48,896 bases of DNA from Clostridia bacterium (GCA_017399225.1 JAFQEB010000137.1:1-48896); one strand, 5' to 3'; shown: positions 9,072 through 18,416, numbered from the stretch's first letter. Translations and numbers: made by a program. Notes: a model not told the origin generated them from the letters alone.

Positions 9072-10864
9072 AGCAGAATCGCCGAATCGTCTATTCCATT
9101 CTGATCCTTCTGTCTCTGGTTTGCCTGTTCCTGCCCATTGCGACCTTTGAGGATAACACCCTGCTTTCCCTGGCGGCAGACATCGCCAAGGAAGAGGGCG
9201 CTGTGACCCGCGCGTCCGATAAGCTGGTGCGCGAGAACAATAAGGTCAAGGGCCTGACCATCGAAGATGTTGCCGGCGAAGACCTCAAGGCGCTGCTGGC
9301 CGCTGAGATGGAGGCTGCCAAGCCCCTGTACGAGAATCGTCAGGAGGACCTGACTGAGTTGCTCAACTGGCAGGCTGCGCTGGATGCAAAGAGTGCCGAC
9401 CTGGATGAGCAGAAGACTACCGGCAATGTGACCTCTGCTGACCTGGATAAGGAGCTGACCGCTTCTGACGCCAACTACACGGTGATGATCAAGATCCTGC
9501 GTCAGCAGGCTGCGATCGACGCCATGGCGGCCAACGGCGAGGATGTGGCTGACGTCCAGAAGAAGCAGGATGCGGTTTACAAGCAGCTGGTCAAGGTCAA
9601 CAAGGAGCAGGTCGGCGTTAACGAGCTGCTGGCCCAGAAGGCAGAGCTGGAGAGCGCCGAGGGCAACAGCGGCCTGAGCTACGCCATGCTGCCCGGCAAG
9701 CTGCCTGCTGAGATCGAGCTGGATATGCAGACCATCAACCAGTGGGGTGGTGTGTATCCGCTGAGCTTCACCGATTACTACGTGGCCATTTACATTGGCG
9801 CGGGTATGCTGGTGCTGTCCCTGGCGCTGGTGTGGGCTGGCGGCAATAAGCTGGTCAGCAAGATGTACACCTTTGCCAGCTTTGCCAACCTGATCGCTGT
9901 GCTGGCGCTGTTCTTCGCGGTCATCCGCCTCAACGCCATCCCTGTCAAGCTGCCCTTCGGCAATCCGACCATGAACTGGCCCATCGCCATCGCGATGCTG
10001 GGTATGCCTCTGATGGCGCTGCTGCTGCACTGCTCTACGGTCACCAATACCAAGCGTACGATGATCTATGTGCTCTGCATTGCCTTCAGCGTGCTGAGCC
10101 TGCTGCCCTTCTGGCTGATGATCGTCAACGCGACCCGCAGCACCCAGGAGATCCAGCAGGGCGTGTCCATGCTGCCCTCCTCTTTCCTGACGAACAACTG
10201 GAACATCCTGCAGGCCAAGAACTTTGACGTGCTGCTGGGCTTCAAGAACAGCGCGATCATCGCCTTCGGCTCTACGCTGCTGAGCGTGTACTTCTCCGCA
10301 CTGACCGCCTACGGCCTGACGGTGTACCGCTTCAAGGGCGCCAAGTTCCTGTACGCCGTGATCCTGGCGATCATCATGATCCCCGGCCAGGTCACCGGCA
10401 CCGGCTTCTTCATGTTCATGTATCAGCTGGAGTGGACCAACAGCTACCTGCCGCTGGTCATCCCGGCCATCGCATCGGCGTCGACGGTCTTCTTCTTCAA
10501 GCAGTACCTGGAGGCCAACTTCCAGGTGTCGCTGGTGGAAGCTGCCCGTATTGACGGTGCAGGTGAGTTCTACACCTACAACCGCATCGTGCTGCCCATC
10601 ATGATCCCCGCAATGGCGACCATGGGCATCATGGCGGTCATCGGTTCCTGGAACAACTACCTGACTCCCCTGATGCTGCTCTCCAAGTCGGAGATGAAGA
10701 CCCTGCCCATGATGGTCAAGGAGCTGCGCGGCGATATCTATCGTACCGAGTACGGCTCCATCTACCTGGGCTTGACCCTGACGGCTATGCCGCTGCTGAT
10801 CGTGTACTTCTGCTTCAGCAAGTACATCATCGCGGGCGTTGCGGTCGGCGGTGTGAAGGAGTAA
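9068..10864 (+). CDS. Sugar ABC transporter permease, MalG type, with large N-terminal extracytoplasmic helical domain
   Basis: A 598-residue protein, about twice the usual MalG length. A first membrane segment (residues about 8-26) is followed by about 200 residues of charged, helix-prone sequence rich in Ala, Glu, Lys and Asp (for example QEDLTELLNWQAALDAKSAD). This part should lie outside the membrane. Three further membrane segments follow (about 237-325), and then the standard permease core. The EAA motif is EAARIDGAGEFYTYNRIVLP, from about residue 491. The core is intact, so transport function is expected. The extension may contact the binding protein or the cell wall; its role is unknown. 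The start overlaps the preceding gene by four bases, showing translational coupling. Confidence 0.85.
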   Translation: MKQNRRIVYSILILLSLVCLFLPIATFEDNTLLSLAADIAKEEGAVTRASDKLVRENNKVKGLTIEDVAGEDLKALLAAEMEAAKPLYENRQEDLTELLNWQAALDAKSADLDEQKTTGNVTSADLDKELTASDANYTVMIKILRQQAAIDAMAANGEDVADVQKKQDAVYKQLVKVNKEQVGVNELLAQKAELESAEGNSGLSYAMLPGKLPAEIELDMQTINQWGGVYPLSFTDYYVAIYIGAGMLVLSLALVWAGGNKLVSKMYTFASFANLIAVLALFFAVIRLNAIPVKLPFGNPTMNWPIAIAMLGMPLMALLLHCSTVTNTKRTMIYVLCIAFSVLSLLPFWLMIVNATRSTQEIQQGVSMLPSSFLTNNWNILQAKNFDVLLGFKNSAIIAFGSTLLSVYFSALTAYGLTVYRFKGAKFLYAVILAIIMIPGQVTGTGFFMFMYQLEWTNSYLPLVIPAIASASTVFFFKQYLEANFQVSLVEAARIDGAGEFYTYNRIVLPIMIPAMATMGIMAVIGSWNNYLTPLMLLSKSEMKTLPMMVKELRGDIYRTEYGSIYLGLTLTAMPLLIVYFCFSKYIIAGVAVGGVKE

Positions 10865-10937
10865 GCAGGAGCAGTATAGCGCGCCATGGTGCGCTGTGCC
10901 CGACAATCTCTGCTTTTTCCGGTCAACTGCATCCCCG

Positions 10938-10972
10938 GGGCTGCTGCACATGCTGTGCGGCAGCCCTTTTTT
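10938..10972 (+). terminator. Terminator of the first importer operon
   Basis: A GC-rich stem around GGGCTGC ... GCAGCCC, with an inner TGCACA/TGTGC pairing, is followed by a run of T (10966-10972). It lies 74 bases after the permease stop codon. Confidence 0.8.
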
Positions 10973-11007
10973 GCTGCCTGTATCGCAAGACCCGCAAGAA
11001 AACGGGC

Positions 11008-11021
11008 TGGAAACGTTTGCA
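11008..11021. promoter_or_regulatory. Perfect cre/LacI-type operator
   Basis: TGGAAACGTTTGCA matches the LacI-family/cre pattern TGNAANCGNTTNCA at every fixed position. It lies about 77 bases upstream of the -35 of the next promoter, so it may serve CcpA-like catabolite control or the nearby LacI-family regulator. Confidence 0.6.
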
Positions 11022-11097
11022 ACTTGATAATGGTGCAAGTTGAACAAAATATGTACAGAATCAGGGGCTTTTCACCGACGAAGTGCCTCATTTACGC

Positions 11098-11126
11098 TTG
11101 ACAACTTAACAGAAAGTGTATATCAT
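11098..11126 (+). promoter_or_regulatory. Promoter of the secreted repeat protein gene
   Basis: A consensus TTGACA (11098-11103) and TATCAT (11121-11126) are separated by 17 bp. The transcript would have a leader of about 90 bases before the AAGGAGGG ribosome-binding site. Confidence 0.75.
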
Positions 11127-11225
11127 ATTGTTACAGGCGATTGCAGAACGGCGCATTTTGTCCGTTTACAAAAACGATTTAGTACATGCGGCGGCTGCGA
11201 TCAAATTCGTAAGGAGGGAAATCCT

Positions 11226-13247
11226 ATGAAAAACGTTACCAAGCTTCTGGCGATGGTGATGGCTCTGCTGATGGTGCTGGGTATGGTCCCCGCCATGGCT
11301 GAGGAAGCTGCGGCTGCCCCCACGGCTTACATCATGTTCGCCAACTCCGACTGGTCCACCCAGTACTGGTATGACGGCAACGAGTACGCTGGCGTGACCG
11401 CCACCAACGCTGCCGTGACCGGCGAGGGCGACTACACCGTCGGCCTGCAGTTCGAGAACGCCTCCGAGGGCGTTGCCTTCATGGCCCTGGGCCTGAAGGA
11501 CGGCGAGACTGCCTTCCCCAAGCACTACCTGAAGATCAACGAGATCCGTGTCAACGGCGCTGCGATCGAAGTTGGCAAGGGCTACACCTCCTCTGACGAC
11601 GGCGTTGAGACCCGCATGAACGTCATGAACGAGTGGGTGTCCGAGCTGCCCGCTGACGCCCGTTCCTACGACGGCAATGTGGCGGACGCCAACTGGATCA
11701 TCGTGGACAAGAGCGTCTTCACCGGCGTGACCTCCATCGAGATCGACTTCACCTTCCTCAAGTACGGCATCGACACCGCGTACATCATGTTCGCTGACAG
11801 CTCCTGGGCCCAGCAGTACTGGCTGGACGGCAACGAGTACGGCGGCGTGACCGTGAAGAATGCGGAAGTCAAGGGCGCTGGCGACTACACCGTCGGCCTG
11901 GACTTTTCCACCACCGAAACGGGCAAGGCCACCGGCGTTGCCTTCACTGCTCTGGGCATCAAGCACGGCGAGAGCCTCTTCCCCGGCATGATGATCAAGA
12001 TCAACGACATCCGCATCAACGGCGAGTCCGTGGCCTTCACCAAGGGCTACACCTCCTCTGATGACGGCGTCGAGACCCGCATGAACATCATGAACGAGTG
12101 GGTGCCCTCCGTGAATACCGAGGATCCCACCGTCCGCTCCTGGGACGGCAACCTGGACGGCGCTGCCCCCATCATCGTCTCCAAGGACGCTTTCGCTGAG
12201 GTCGTGACCTACGAGATCGACTTCTCCCTGATCCCCGTGACCGACACTGCCTACATCATGTTCGCCGACAGCGCCTGGACTGCCCAGTACTGGCTGGATG
12301 GCAACGAGTATGCGGGCGTGACCGCCACCAATGCCAAGATCGAGGGCCCCGGCACCTACACCGTCGGCCTGACCTTCGACGCTCCCACCGCTGGTGTGGC
12401 CTTCGCTGCGCTGGGCATCAAGACCGGTGAGACCACCTTCCCCGGCTACTACATCGACGTCAAGGAAGTCAAGGTCAACGGCGCTGCTGTTGAACTGGGC
12501 AAGGGCTACACCTCCTCCGACGACGGCATCGAGACCCGCGTGAACCTGATGAACGAGTGGGTGTCCGAGGCTCCCGCCGACGCCCGCCGTGCTGACGGCG
12601 ATCTGGAGGGCGTGACCCCCATCGTGGTTTCCAAGGACGCCATGGCTGCTGTTGAGTCCATCGAAGTCACCTTCGAGTACATCTACGGCGAGCCCGCAGT
12701 TGCTGAAGGCCCCGCGCCCCTGACCGAGGAAGAGGTCGCTGAGCTGATCGCCAAGGATTACAACGGCTACATCGCTGTGCAGTCCGAGAACTACGTGTTC
12801 CGTAACGACTGGGAAGAGCCCTCCTACGGCCGCGACGCTGAGAATGACGCCCACACGAAGCTGGCGTACATCGAGTCCGACAGCACCATCACCGACAAGA
12901 ACGCGACCTTCGTTGACGCTGCCATCACCGGCAACGGCACCTACACCGCGTCCATGACCGTCGGCGAGCCCGGCTTCGGCACCGATACCTTCTTCCGTTA
13001 CTTCCGCGTTGCCACCGATATCCCGGCTCAGCTGGTGAAGGAAGGCCACGTGCAGATCACTGACGTGAAGGTCAAGTTCGGCGAAGGCAAGACCCAGGAA
13101 GGTCTGACTGTCTGGACCGAGGGCGACTGGGTGAAGCTGGTCGTCTGTGACGAGTACAACCACGTTGAGGCGCCCTTCGGCTACACCGTGCCCGCGCCTG
13201 GCACCACCGTGACCTTCACCTTCACTGTGAGCGGTCTGGCTGACTAA
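11226..13247 (+). CDS. Secreted protein with three to four repeated beta-rich domains
   Basis: A 673-residue exported protein of unknown function. The ATG at 11226 follows AAGGAGGG. Residues 1-25 are a Sec signal peptide ending AMA. Three near-identical domains of about 155 residues begin with TAYIMFANSDWSTQYWYDG-like sequence at residues 33, 184 and 341. Each contains a KGYTSSDDGVETRMN segment and ends in MNEWV plus a short beta segment. A fourth, divergent unit starts near residue 546. The Tyr/Trp-rich openings suggest carbohydrate-binding modules, but that is inference. No anchor (LPXTG, SLH or transmembrane) is visible. It sits between two sugar importers and shares their extreme codon bias, so it may present or capture the imported glycan outside the cell. 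Confidence 0.75.
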   Translation: MKNVTKLLAMVMALLMVLGMVPAMAEEAAAAPTAYIMFANSDWSTQYWYDGNEYAGVTATNAAVTGEGDYTVGLQFENASEGVAFMALGLKDGETAFPKHYLKINEIRVNGAAIEVGKGYTSSDDGVETRMNVMNEWVSELPADARSYDGNVADANWIIVDKSVFTGVTSIEIDFTFLKYGIDTAYIMFADSSWAQQYWLDGNEYGGVTVKNAEVKGAGDYTVGLDFSTTETGKATGVAFTALGIKHGESLFPGMMIKINDIRINGESVAFTKGYTSSDDGVETRMNIMNEWVPSVNTEDPTVRSWDGNLDGAAPIIVSKDAFAEVVTYEIDFSLIPVTDTAYIMFADSAWTAQYWLDGNEYAGVTATNAKIEGPGTYTVGLTFDAPTAGVAFAALGIKTGETTFPGYYIDVKEVKVNGAAVELGKGYTSSDDGIETRVNLMNEWVSEAPADARRADGDLEGVTPIVVSKDAMAAVESIEVTFEYIYGEPAVAEGPAPLTEEEVAELIAKDYNGYIAVQSENYVFRNDWEEPSYGRDAENDAHTKLAYIESDSTITDKNATFVDAAITGNGTYTASMTVGEPGFGTDTFFRYFRVATDIPAQLVKEGHVQITDVKVKFGEGKTQEGLTVWTEGDWVKLVVCDEYNHVEAPFGYTVPAPGTTVTFTFTVSGLAD

Positions 13248-13258
13248 TCTGTACCCTT

Positions 13259-13300
13259 CGCCCAGGGCGTTCGTCGGGAAACCGGCGGACGCCCCGGGCG
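13259..13300 (+). terminator. Long GC-rich hairpin after the repeat protein gene
   Basis: CGCCCAGGGCGT... pairs with ...ACGCCCCGGGCG around a GAAA tetraloop, with a few mismatches. No T-run follows, so it may be an attenuator or mRNA 3'-end stabiliser rather than a strict terminator. Confidence 0.5.
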
Positions 13301-13435
13301 TTCCGGCGTATTGATGCACAGCCGTGCATCGAGCCGGGTGCGCTTATGAGATGAGGCGAGACGACCATGGTTGCGTCATTTCATCAGCGCACCCACCCCG
13401 GATCGGGGAATATGCAAGAGAAACGAGGGAAATAC

Positions 13436-14920
13436 ATGCAATCCACAGCGCTCCCGAGGACCGGAGAGACCCGGTTTTCCAAGCCTGCCACATGGCTGCT
13501 GCGGCTGATCCGCGTGCTGACCATCGCCCTGGCGGTGATGATCCTTATCCCGGATCTGAACCCCGTGCGCGTCCTGAAGGAGATCAACTTCAACGCCTCC
13601 CTGTTCACCACGGCGATCTCTTCCCAGCCGCTGATGGGCAACATCGTGGCGATGGTGTGGCGCCGTCAGGTCCTGACGGAGGACATGTTCTACCACCTGA
13701 TGCACATCTCCCAGGGCGTACTGGGGGCGTTGGTGCTGTGCACGGTGGGCAGCTGCATGTCCCTGGGCAATAACCTGATGAAGCGCATCTCTGCCGTGCT
13801 GACGCTGCTTGGCGGCATCGGCGTGGCGGTGTGCATGTGGCAGATCACCCAGAGCCACGATACCTTCGTGGCGGTGGTCGAGGCGACTCCCGCTGCGGCG
13901 AAGTACATCACCCCCGTCCTGTATACGACGAGGCTGACGGTCTTCCAGACGGTGGCCTTCGGGCTGATGGGCTGCTCCGTGCTGGCGCTGCTCCTGCTGC
14001 CCTGGAAGGTGGAGAAGCGCTTTGAAATGGCTGAGCAGTACCGCCTGGCGCTGATGTTCCTGCCGGTGCTGGTGCTGACCTTTATCTTCTGCTATCTGCC
14101 TCTGTACGGCTGGCGCTTTGCCTTCTTTGACTATCAGGCAGGCAAGGAAATGACTGCCCAGAGCTTCATGGGTCTGGAGTACTTCCGCCAGCTCTTCGGC
14201 GAGCCTGCCTACCGCGACGATCTGATCCGCGTGCTGCGCAACACCCTGGTGATGTCCGGTCTGGGCATTGCGACCAGCTGGTTCCCCATCGCCTTTGCCA
14301 TCCTGCTTTCCGAGCTTCGCTCCCGGTTCATGCACCGTGCTGTGCAGACCCTCACCACCATCCCGAACTTCATTTCCTGGGTGCTGGTGTACTCCATCGC
14401 CCTGTCCATCTTCTCCACCGAGGGCTTCATCAACTCCATCGGTACGAGCATCTTTGGCGATAGCTACACCCGCATCAACTACCTCATGGGCGACAGCTGG
14501 ATCTGGGTCAAGATGCTTCTGTGGGGCACCTGGAAGGGTCTGGGCTGGAGCGCCATCGTCTACATCGCCGGTATCTCCGGCATCGACCAGCAGCTCTACG
14601 AGGCTGCCCGCGTGGACGGCGCCAACCGCTGGCAGTGCATCCGCCATATCACCATTCCCGGCCTGACGCCCACCTACATGGTCATGCTGCTCATGGCTGT
14701 GGCGGGCATCCTGTCCAACGGTATGGAGCAGTACCTGGTCTTTGAAAACAGCACGAACACCCAGACCATCACCGTGCTGGATCTGTATGTGTACTATGGC
14801 ATCCAGTCGTCCATTGAGATGTCCACGATCGTGGGTATGTTCAAGTCCGTGATCGGCGTGGTGCTGCTGTTTGGCGCAAACAGCATTTCCAAGGCCGTGC
14901 GCGGCGAGAGCATCGTGTAA
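13436..14920 (+). CDS. Sugar ABC transporter permease, LplB/UgpA type, with N-terminal membrane extension
   Basis: A 494-residue permease. The ATG at 13436 lies seven bases after GAGGG; an in-frame ATG at 13412 is less well placed. Residues 1 to about 195 form an extra polytopic region with roughly four membrane segments that usual LplB-type permeases (about 300 residues) lack. The standard core then begins around EQYRLALMFLPVLVLTFIFC. Its EAA loop is EAARVDGANRWQCIRHITIP (from residue 389). It pairs with the next gene, 15 bases downstream, and the binding protein at 16627. Importers of this type take up complex oligosaccharides and rely on a shared ATPase, which is absent here. Confidence 0.85.
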   Translation: MQSTALPRTGETRFSKPATWLLRLIRVLTIALAVMILIPDLNPVRVLKEINFNASLFTTAISSQPLMGNIVAMVWRRQVLTEDMFYHLMHISQGVLGALVLCTVGSCMSLGNNLMKRISAVLTLLGGIGVAVCMWQITQSHDTFVAVVEATPAAAKYITPVLYTTRLTVFQTVAFGLMGCSVLALLLLPWKVEKRFEMAEQYRLALMFLPVLVLTFIFCYLPLYGWRFAFFDYQAGKEMTAQSFMGLEYFRQLFGEPAYRDDLIRVLRNTLVMSGLGIATSWFPIAFAILLSELRSRFMHRAVQTLTTIPNFISWVLVYSIALSIFSTEGFINSIGTSIFGDSYTRINYLMGDSWIWVKMLLWGTWKGLGWSAIVYIAGISGIDQQLYEAARVDGANRWQCIRHITIPGLTPTYMVMLLMAVAGILSNGMEQYLVFENSTNTQTITVLDLYVYYGIQSSIEMSTIVGMFKSVIGVVLLFGANSISKAVRGESIV

Positions 14921-14935
14921 AGGGGGGACGAAGAG

Positions 14936-16411
14936 ATGCCGAAAGCGATTATCAACAAAATGAAAGCGATCCCCGGCTGGATCCGGCTGCTGATCTTCGT
15001 GCTGATCGTAGCCCTTGCAGGCGGTGTGACCTACTTTATCACGGCGAACCTGATGGCTCCCTACACCGCCAGCGCTACCCTGACGCTGGATGCGGACTAT
15101 GTCCCCAATGCGGACAAGATCAGAAACATTGCCGCAGAATACCAGGCCCAGCGCGTGAGCGCGGCAAAGGCGGCTTCGGTGACGGCCATGCTGGAGGACG
15201 TTCTTTCCGACGTGGCGGAGGACGAGCGGCCGGCGGAGGTCGAGCGTTTCCAAGGATTCCTGCGCATCGCAACGCAGGAGGGTCTGACCCTGCAGGTAAC
15301 TGCTCAGGCCCCCACCCATGAGGATGCCCGCAAGCTCTGCGACCTGTTCGCCGCGGAGCTGAACCAGGCGCTCGTGACCCGCCAGGCGGCAGCTGTGCCC
15401 GGGGCGGACGCCAATGCGATCAACAACATCGTCACGCCCGCGCAGGACGTCGCGTCCTCCGGCGGTCGGGTGACGGTGGCAGTGGTGATTGCTGTGGCAG
15501 TCGCTGCACTGCTGGCCTATGTGGTGCTCAGCGCGCAGCCGCTGTTCGATTCCATCAATACGATCTTCTTCCTGGCCTTCACGCTGATCTGCGTGTTCCC
15601 GTTCTACTACCTGTTCATCAACACCATCTCCAGCAATGACGCGGTGACCAGCGGCCTGGTGAATTTCTTCCCCCAGGGCGTCCACCTGCAGAACTACATC
15701 AGCGTCTTTGCGGTCAGTGACATTCCCCAGGCCTTCATCGTCACCACGGCGCGCACGGTGATCGGTACCGCGCTGATGGTGCTGGTGTCCGCGTGGGCGG
15801 GCTATCTGGTCACCAAGAAAAAGATGTGGCGGCGCTCGCTGATGTACCGCCTGCTGGTGATCACCATGTACTTCAACGCAGGTCTGATCCCCTGGTACAT
15901 GAACATGTTCATGCTGGGTCTGACGGATACCTTCCTGGCCTACATCCTGCCGGGTCTGGTCGCGCCCTACAACATCATCCTGGTCAAGACCTACATTGAA
16001 TCCATCCCCGCGTCGCTGGAGGAGAGCGCAGTCATCGACGGCGCCAACACCCCCACCGTGTTCGTGAAGATCATCCTGCCCCTCTCCGTGCCGATCCTGG
16101 CCACGATCGCGATCTTCGGCGCTGTCGGCAACTGGAACTCCTTCCAGGATTCCCTGCTGCTGATGACCCCTGGCAAAGGCATGGAGACCCTGCAGCATCG
16201 TCTGTATATCCACCTGAACCAGACCAGCAACCTGGGCGCACAGGCTTCCGGCTCCGGCGGTCTGTCCCAGCAGGCAGCCCAGAATATGCTGGACAGCCAG
16301 GTGCTTAAGTACACCATCTCCATGGTGACGGTAATCCCGATCCTGATGGTTTACCCCTTCATGCAGCGCTTCTTCGTCAAGGGCATCATGCTCGGCGCCG
16401 TCAAGGGCTAA
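14936..16411 (+). CDS. Sugar ABC transporter permease, LplC/YtcP type, with Wzz-like N-terminal domain
   Basis: A 491-residue protein, about 200 residues longer than usual LplC permeases. Residues about 17-40 are a membrane helix. Residues about 40-180 resemble the extracytoplasmic domain of Wzz/YveK chain-length regulators: an opening YTASATLTLDADY strand, a central helical part, then GLTLQVTAQAPTHEDARKLC (typical strand followed by DPxxA-like helix), and VTPAQDVASSGG just before a second membrane helix. The permease core follows from about residue 200, with EAA-type loop EESAVIDGANTPTVFVKIIL near 363. The AGGGGGGACGAAGAG site supports the start. The domain fusion could sense or guide a polysaccharide substrate; that is inference. 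Confidence 0.8.
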   Translation: MPKAIINKMKAIPGWIRLLIFVLIVALAGGVTYFITANLMAPYTASATLTLDADYVPNADKIRNIAAEYQAQRVSAAKAASVTAMLEDVLSDVAEDERPAEVERFQGFLRIATQEGLTLQVTAQAPTHEDARKLCDLFAAELNQALVTRQAAAVPGADANAINNIVTPAQDVASSGGRVTVAVVIAVAVAALLAYVVLSAQPLFDSINTIFFLAFTLICVFPFYYLFINTISSNDAVTSGLVNFFPQGVHLQNYISVFAVSDIPQAFIVTTARTVIGTALMVLVSAWAGYLVTKKKMWRRSLMYRLLVITMYFNAGLIPWYMNMFMLGLTDTFLAYILPGLVAPYNIILVKTYIESIPASLEESAVIDGANTPTVFVKIILPLSVPILATIAIFGAVGNWNSFQDSLLLMTPGKGMETLQHRLYIHLNQTSNLGAQASGSGGLSQQAAQNMLDSQVLKYTISMVTVIPILMVYPFMQRFFVKGIMLGAVKG

Positions 16412-16457
16412 GGGGCTCTGCCCCTTAGAACCCCGCCAGAGGGATTTATCCCTCTGG
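16410..16457. repeat. Double hairpin element after the permease
   Basis: AAGGGGC-TCT-GCCCCTT (16410-16426) is followed by CCAGAGGGA-TTTA-TCCCTCTGG (16436-16457), starting within the stop codon of the permease. The form resembles the palindromic elements scattered through many GC-rich Clostridia. It may separate expression of the permeases from that of the binding protein. The rest of the 215-base gap shows no clear promoter. Confidence 0.6.
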
Positions 16458-16626
16458 ACGCCCTTTTCGCGATTGAGTTGACTTGCTCCGGTTGGGCTGC
16501 TTCCGCGTGGAGGGTGGGCCGCGACCTGGCGCAGGCTGCGGGGGCTGTACTGAGAAGGTTCGCCTCTTATCCATCGTTCCCTATGGTCGTTGACCTGAAT
16601 ATCATTTTGAAAGGAGACCCGAACCC

Positions 16627-18387
16627 ATGAAGAAACTCGTTTCCCTCATGCTGGCGCTGGTGCTGGCGTTCAGCTGCGCTTCTGCCCTCGCGGAAGTGCC
16701 CTACTACAAGGTCGAGAGCGACCTGTACGACTACTACCCGCTGGACGGCAAGACCATCCAGCTGGAGGTTTACAGCCAGCTGGCCAACTACAGCGGCGTG
16801 CAGACCGGCTGGGGCGCGACCCTGATGAAGGATCTGTTCAACGTTGAGCTGGTCATCGTCCCCGATATGGACGGCACCTACGACACCCGTATGATCAACG
16901 GCAAACTGGGCGACATCGTCGTCTGGGGCAGCAACGGCGAGGATTACAAGCAGGCCGTTTCTGCGGGTATGCTGCTCAACTGGGAGGACTTTGACCTGGG
17001 CGCGACCTACGCTCCCTACGTCATGGAGAACTACGGCGCCGCCCTGGAAACCAACCGCCTGGTCTCCGGCGACGGCAACCTCTACGGCTTTGGTATGGAC
17101 GTTGCCCTGCAGGAGGGCGCTCACAAGTCCTTCATGTACTCCTGGGATCTGCGCTGGGATCTCTACGCCCAGCTGGGCTACCCTGAGATCAAGGACCTGG
17201 ACGGCCTGATCGAGGTCTTCAAGCAGATGAAGGAGATCTGCCCCACCGATGACCAGGGCAATACCGCCTATGCGGCCTCCCTCTGGCCTGACTGGGATGG
17301 CTCCATGGTCATGTACGTCAAGGCGCTGGGCACTGCCTACTACGGCTACGACGAGCTGGGCCTGGGCCTGTTCGACCCCAACACCGGCGAGTACTACGAC
17401 GCTCTGATGGACAACGGCCCCTACATCGAGATGCTGAAGTTCTTCAACAAGCTCTACCGCGCGGGCCTGCTGGATCCTGACTCCATGACCCAGACCTACG
17501 ACCAGATGGCCACCAAGGTCAAGAACGGCGGCGTGTACTGGGGCATCTTCAACTACGCTTCCTCCATGGTGTACAACACCACCGAGCATCTGGAGGCGGG
17601 CAAGATGATGTACTCCCGCGTGCCCGATGAGGCCTGCCCCATCGTGTACGGCCTGAGCAATGTCGGCGGCAACCGCATCTGGTCTGTTGGCGCCAACACC
17701 GATTATCCCGAGCTGTGCCTGGCCATCCTGGATTACCTGGCCACCCCCGAAGGCTCCATGAACATGTGGTACGGTCCCCGCGGCCTGACCTGGGATTACG
17801 ACGAGAACGGCGGTATGTACTTCACCGAGCTGGGCAAGAAGACCAGCGCCGACTCCAAGTATGACCTCAACGGCGTGGAGTGGACTTCCCCCTACACCGG
17901 CAAGACCTACACCCTGTCCGGCAACTTCAATGACGGCTGCATCCAGGCCAACAACACTACCCTGGCCCGCGACATGATCAACCCCGACGGCAACGGCACC
18001 GAGGCCTTCAACAAGGATACCTGGGTGTCCGAGCAGACGGCGGCCTCCTACGCCATCCAGGAGGATTGGCGTAATTGGAGCGGCGTCTCCCTGGCGGATC
18101 AGTACTTCGAGAAGATCGGCAAGTACACCGTTGCGCCCGACGTGCCCTACTCTGAGTCCGTGCGCGACGACGCGCTGAAGGTCAAGTGGGACAAGGTCAC
18201 CAAGGCCATCGTGGACAACAGCTGGCTGGCGATCTACGCCAAGGCGGACGGCGAGTTCAACATGCACATCAACAACATGAAGCGCCAGTGCAATGCCTAC
18301 GGCTACGCCGAGTGCATTGAGTGGTCCCGCGGCGAAGCGGCTGTGAAGTATCAGCTGGCCCAGGAACAGGCGGGCGTAGCAGAGTAA
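16627..18387 (+). CDS. Sugar ABC transporter substrate-binding protein, LplA type
   Basis: A 586-residue exported binding protein. AAAGGAG lies before the ATG. Residues 1-22 are a Sec signal peptide ending ALA; the cysteine at 17 does not sit in a good lipobox. The mature protein contains features of the large LplA-like family that binds long oligosaccharides: a Tyr/Trp-rich opening, YDTRMINGKLGDIVVWG and YDYYPLDGK. It belongs with the two permeases upstream, an order (permeases then binding protein) opposite to that of the first importer. Codon use is as strongly biased as in the other binding protein. Confidence 0.88.
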   Translation: MKKLVSLMLALVLAFSCASALAEVPYYKVESDLYDYYPLDGKTIQLEVYSQLANYSGVQTGWGATLMKDLFNVELVIVPDMDGTYDTRMINGKLGDIVVWGSNGEDYKQAVSAGMLLNWEDFDLGATYAPYVMENYGAALETNRLVSGDGNLYGFGMDVALQEGAHKSFMYSWDLRWDLYAQLGYPEIKDLDGLIEVFKQMKEICPTDDQGNTAYAASLWPDWDGSMVMYVKALGTAYYGYDELGLGLFDPNTGEYYDALMDNGPYIEMLKFFNKLYRAGLLDPDSMTQTYDQMATKVKNGGVYWGIFNYASSMVYNTTEHLEAGKMMYSRVPDEACPIVYGLSNVGGNRIWSVGANTDYPELCLAILDYLATPEGSMNMWYGPRGLTWDYDENGGMYFTELGKKTSADSKYDLNGVEWTSPYTGKTYTLSGNFNDGCIQANNTTLARDMINPDGNGTEAFNKDTWVSEQTAASYAIQEDWRNWSGVSLADQYFEKIGKYTVAPDVPYSESVRDDALKVKWDKVTKAIVDNSWLAIYAKADGEFNMHINNMKRQCNAYGYAECIEWSRGEAAVKYQLAQEQAGVAE

Positions 18388-18416
18388 GCGCTGCCCGGCT
18401 GACGCAAGCAAAACAG

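Noticed and set aside
8912..16213. Long minus-strand frames of 700-950 codons opposite the importer and repeat-protein genes
   Set aside because: The same antisense effect of strong codon bias; no recognisable protein and no translation signals.
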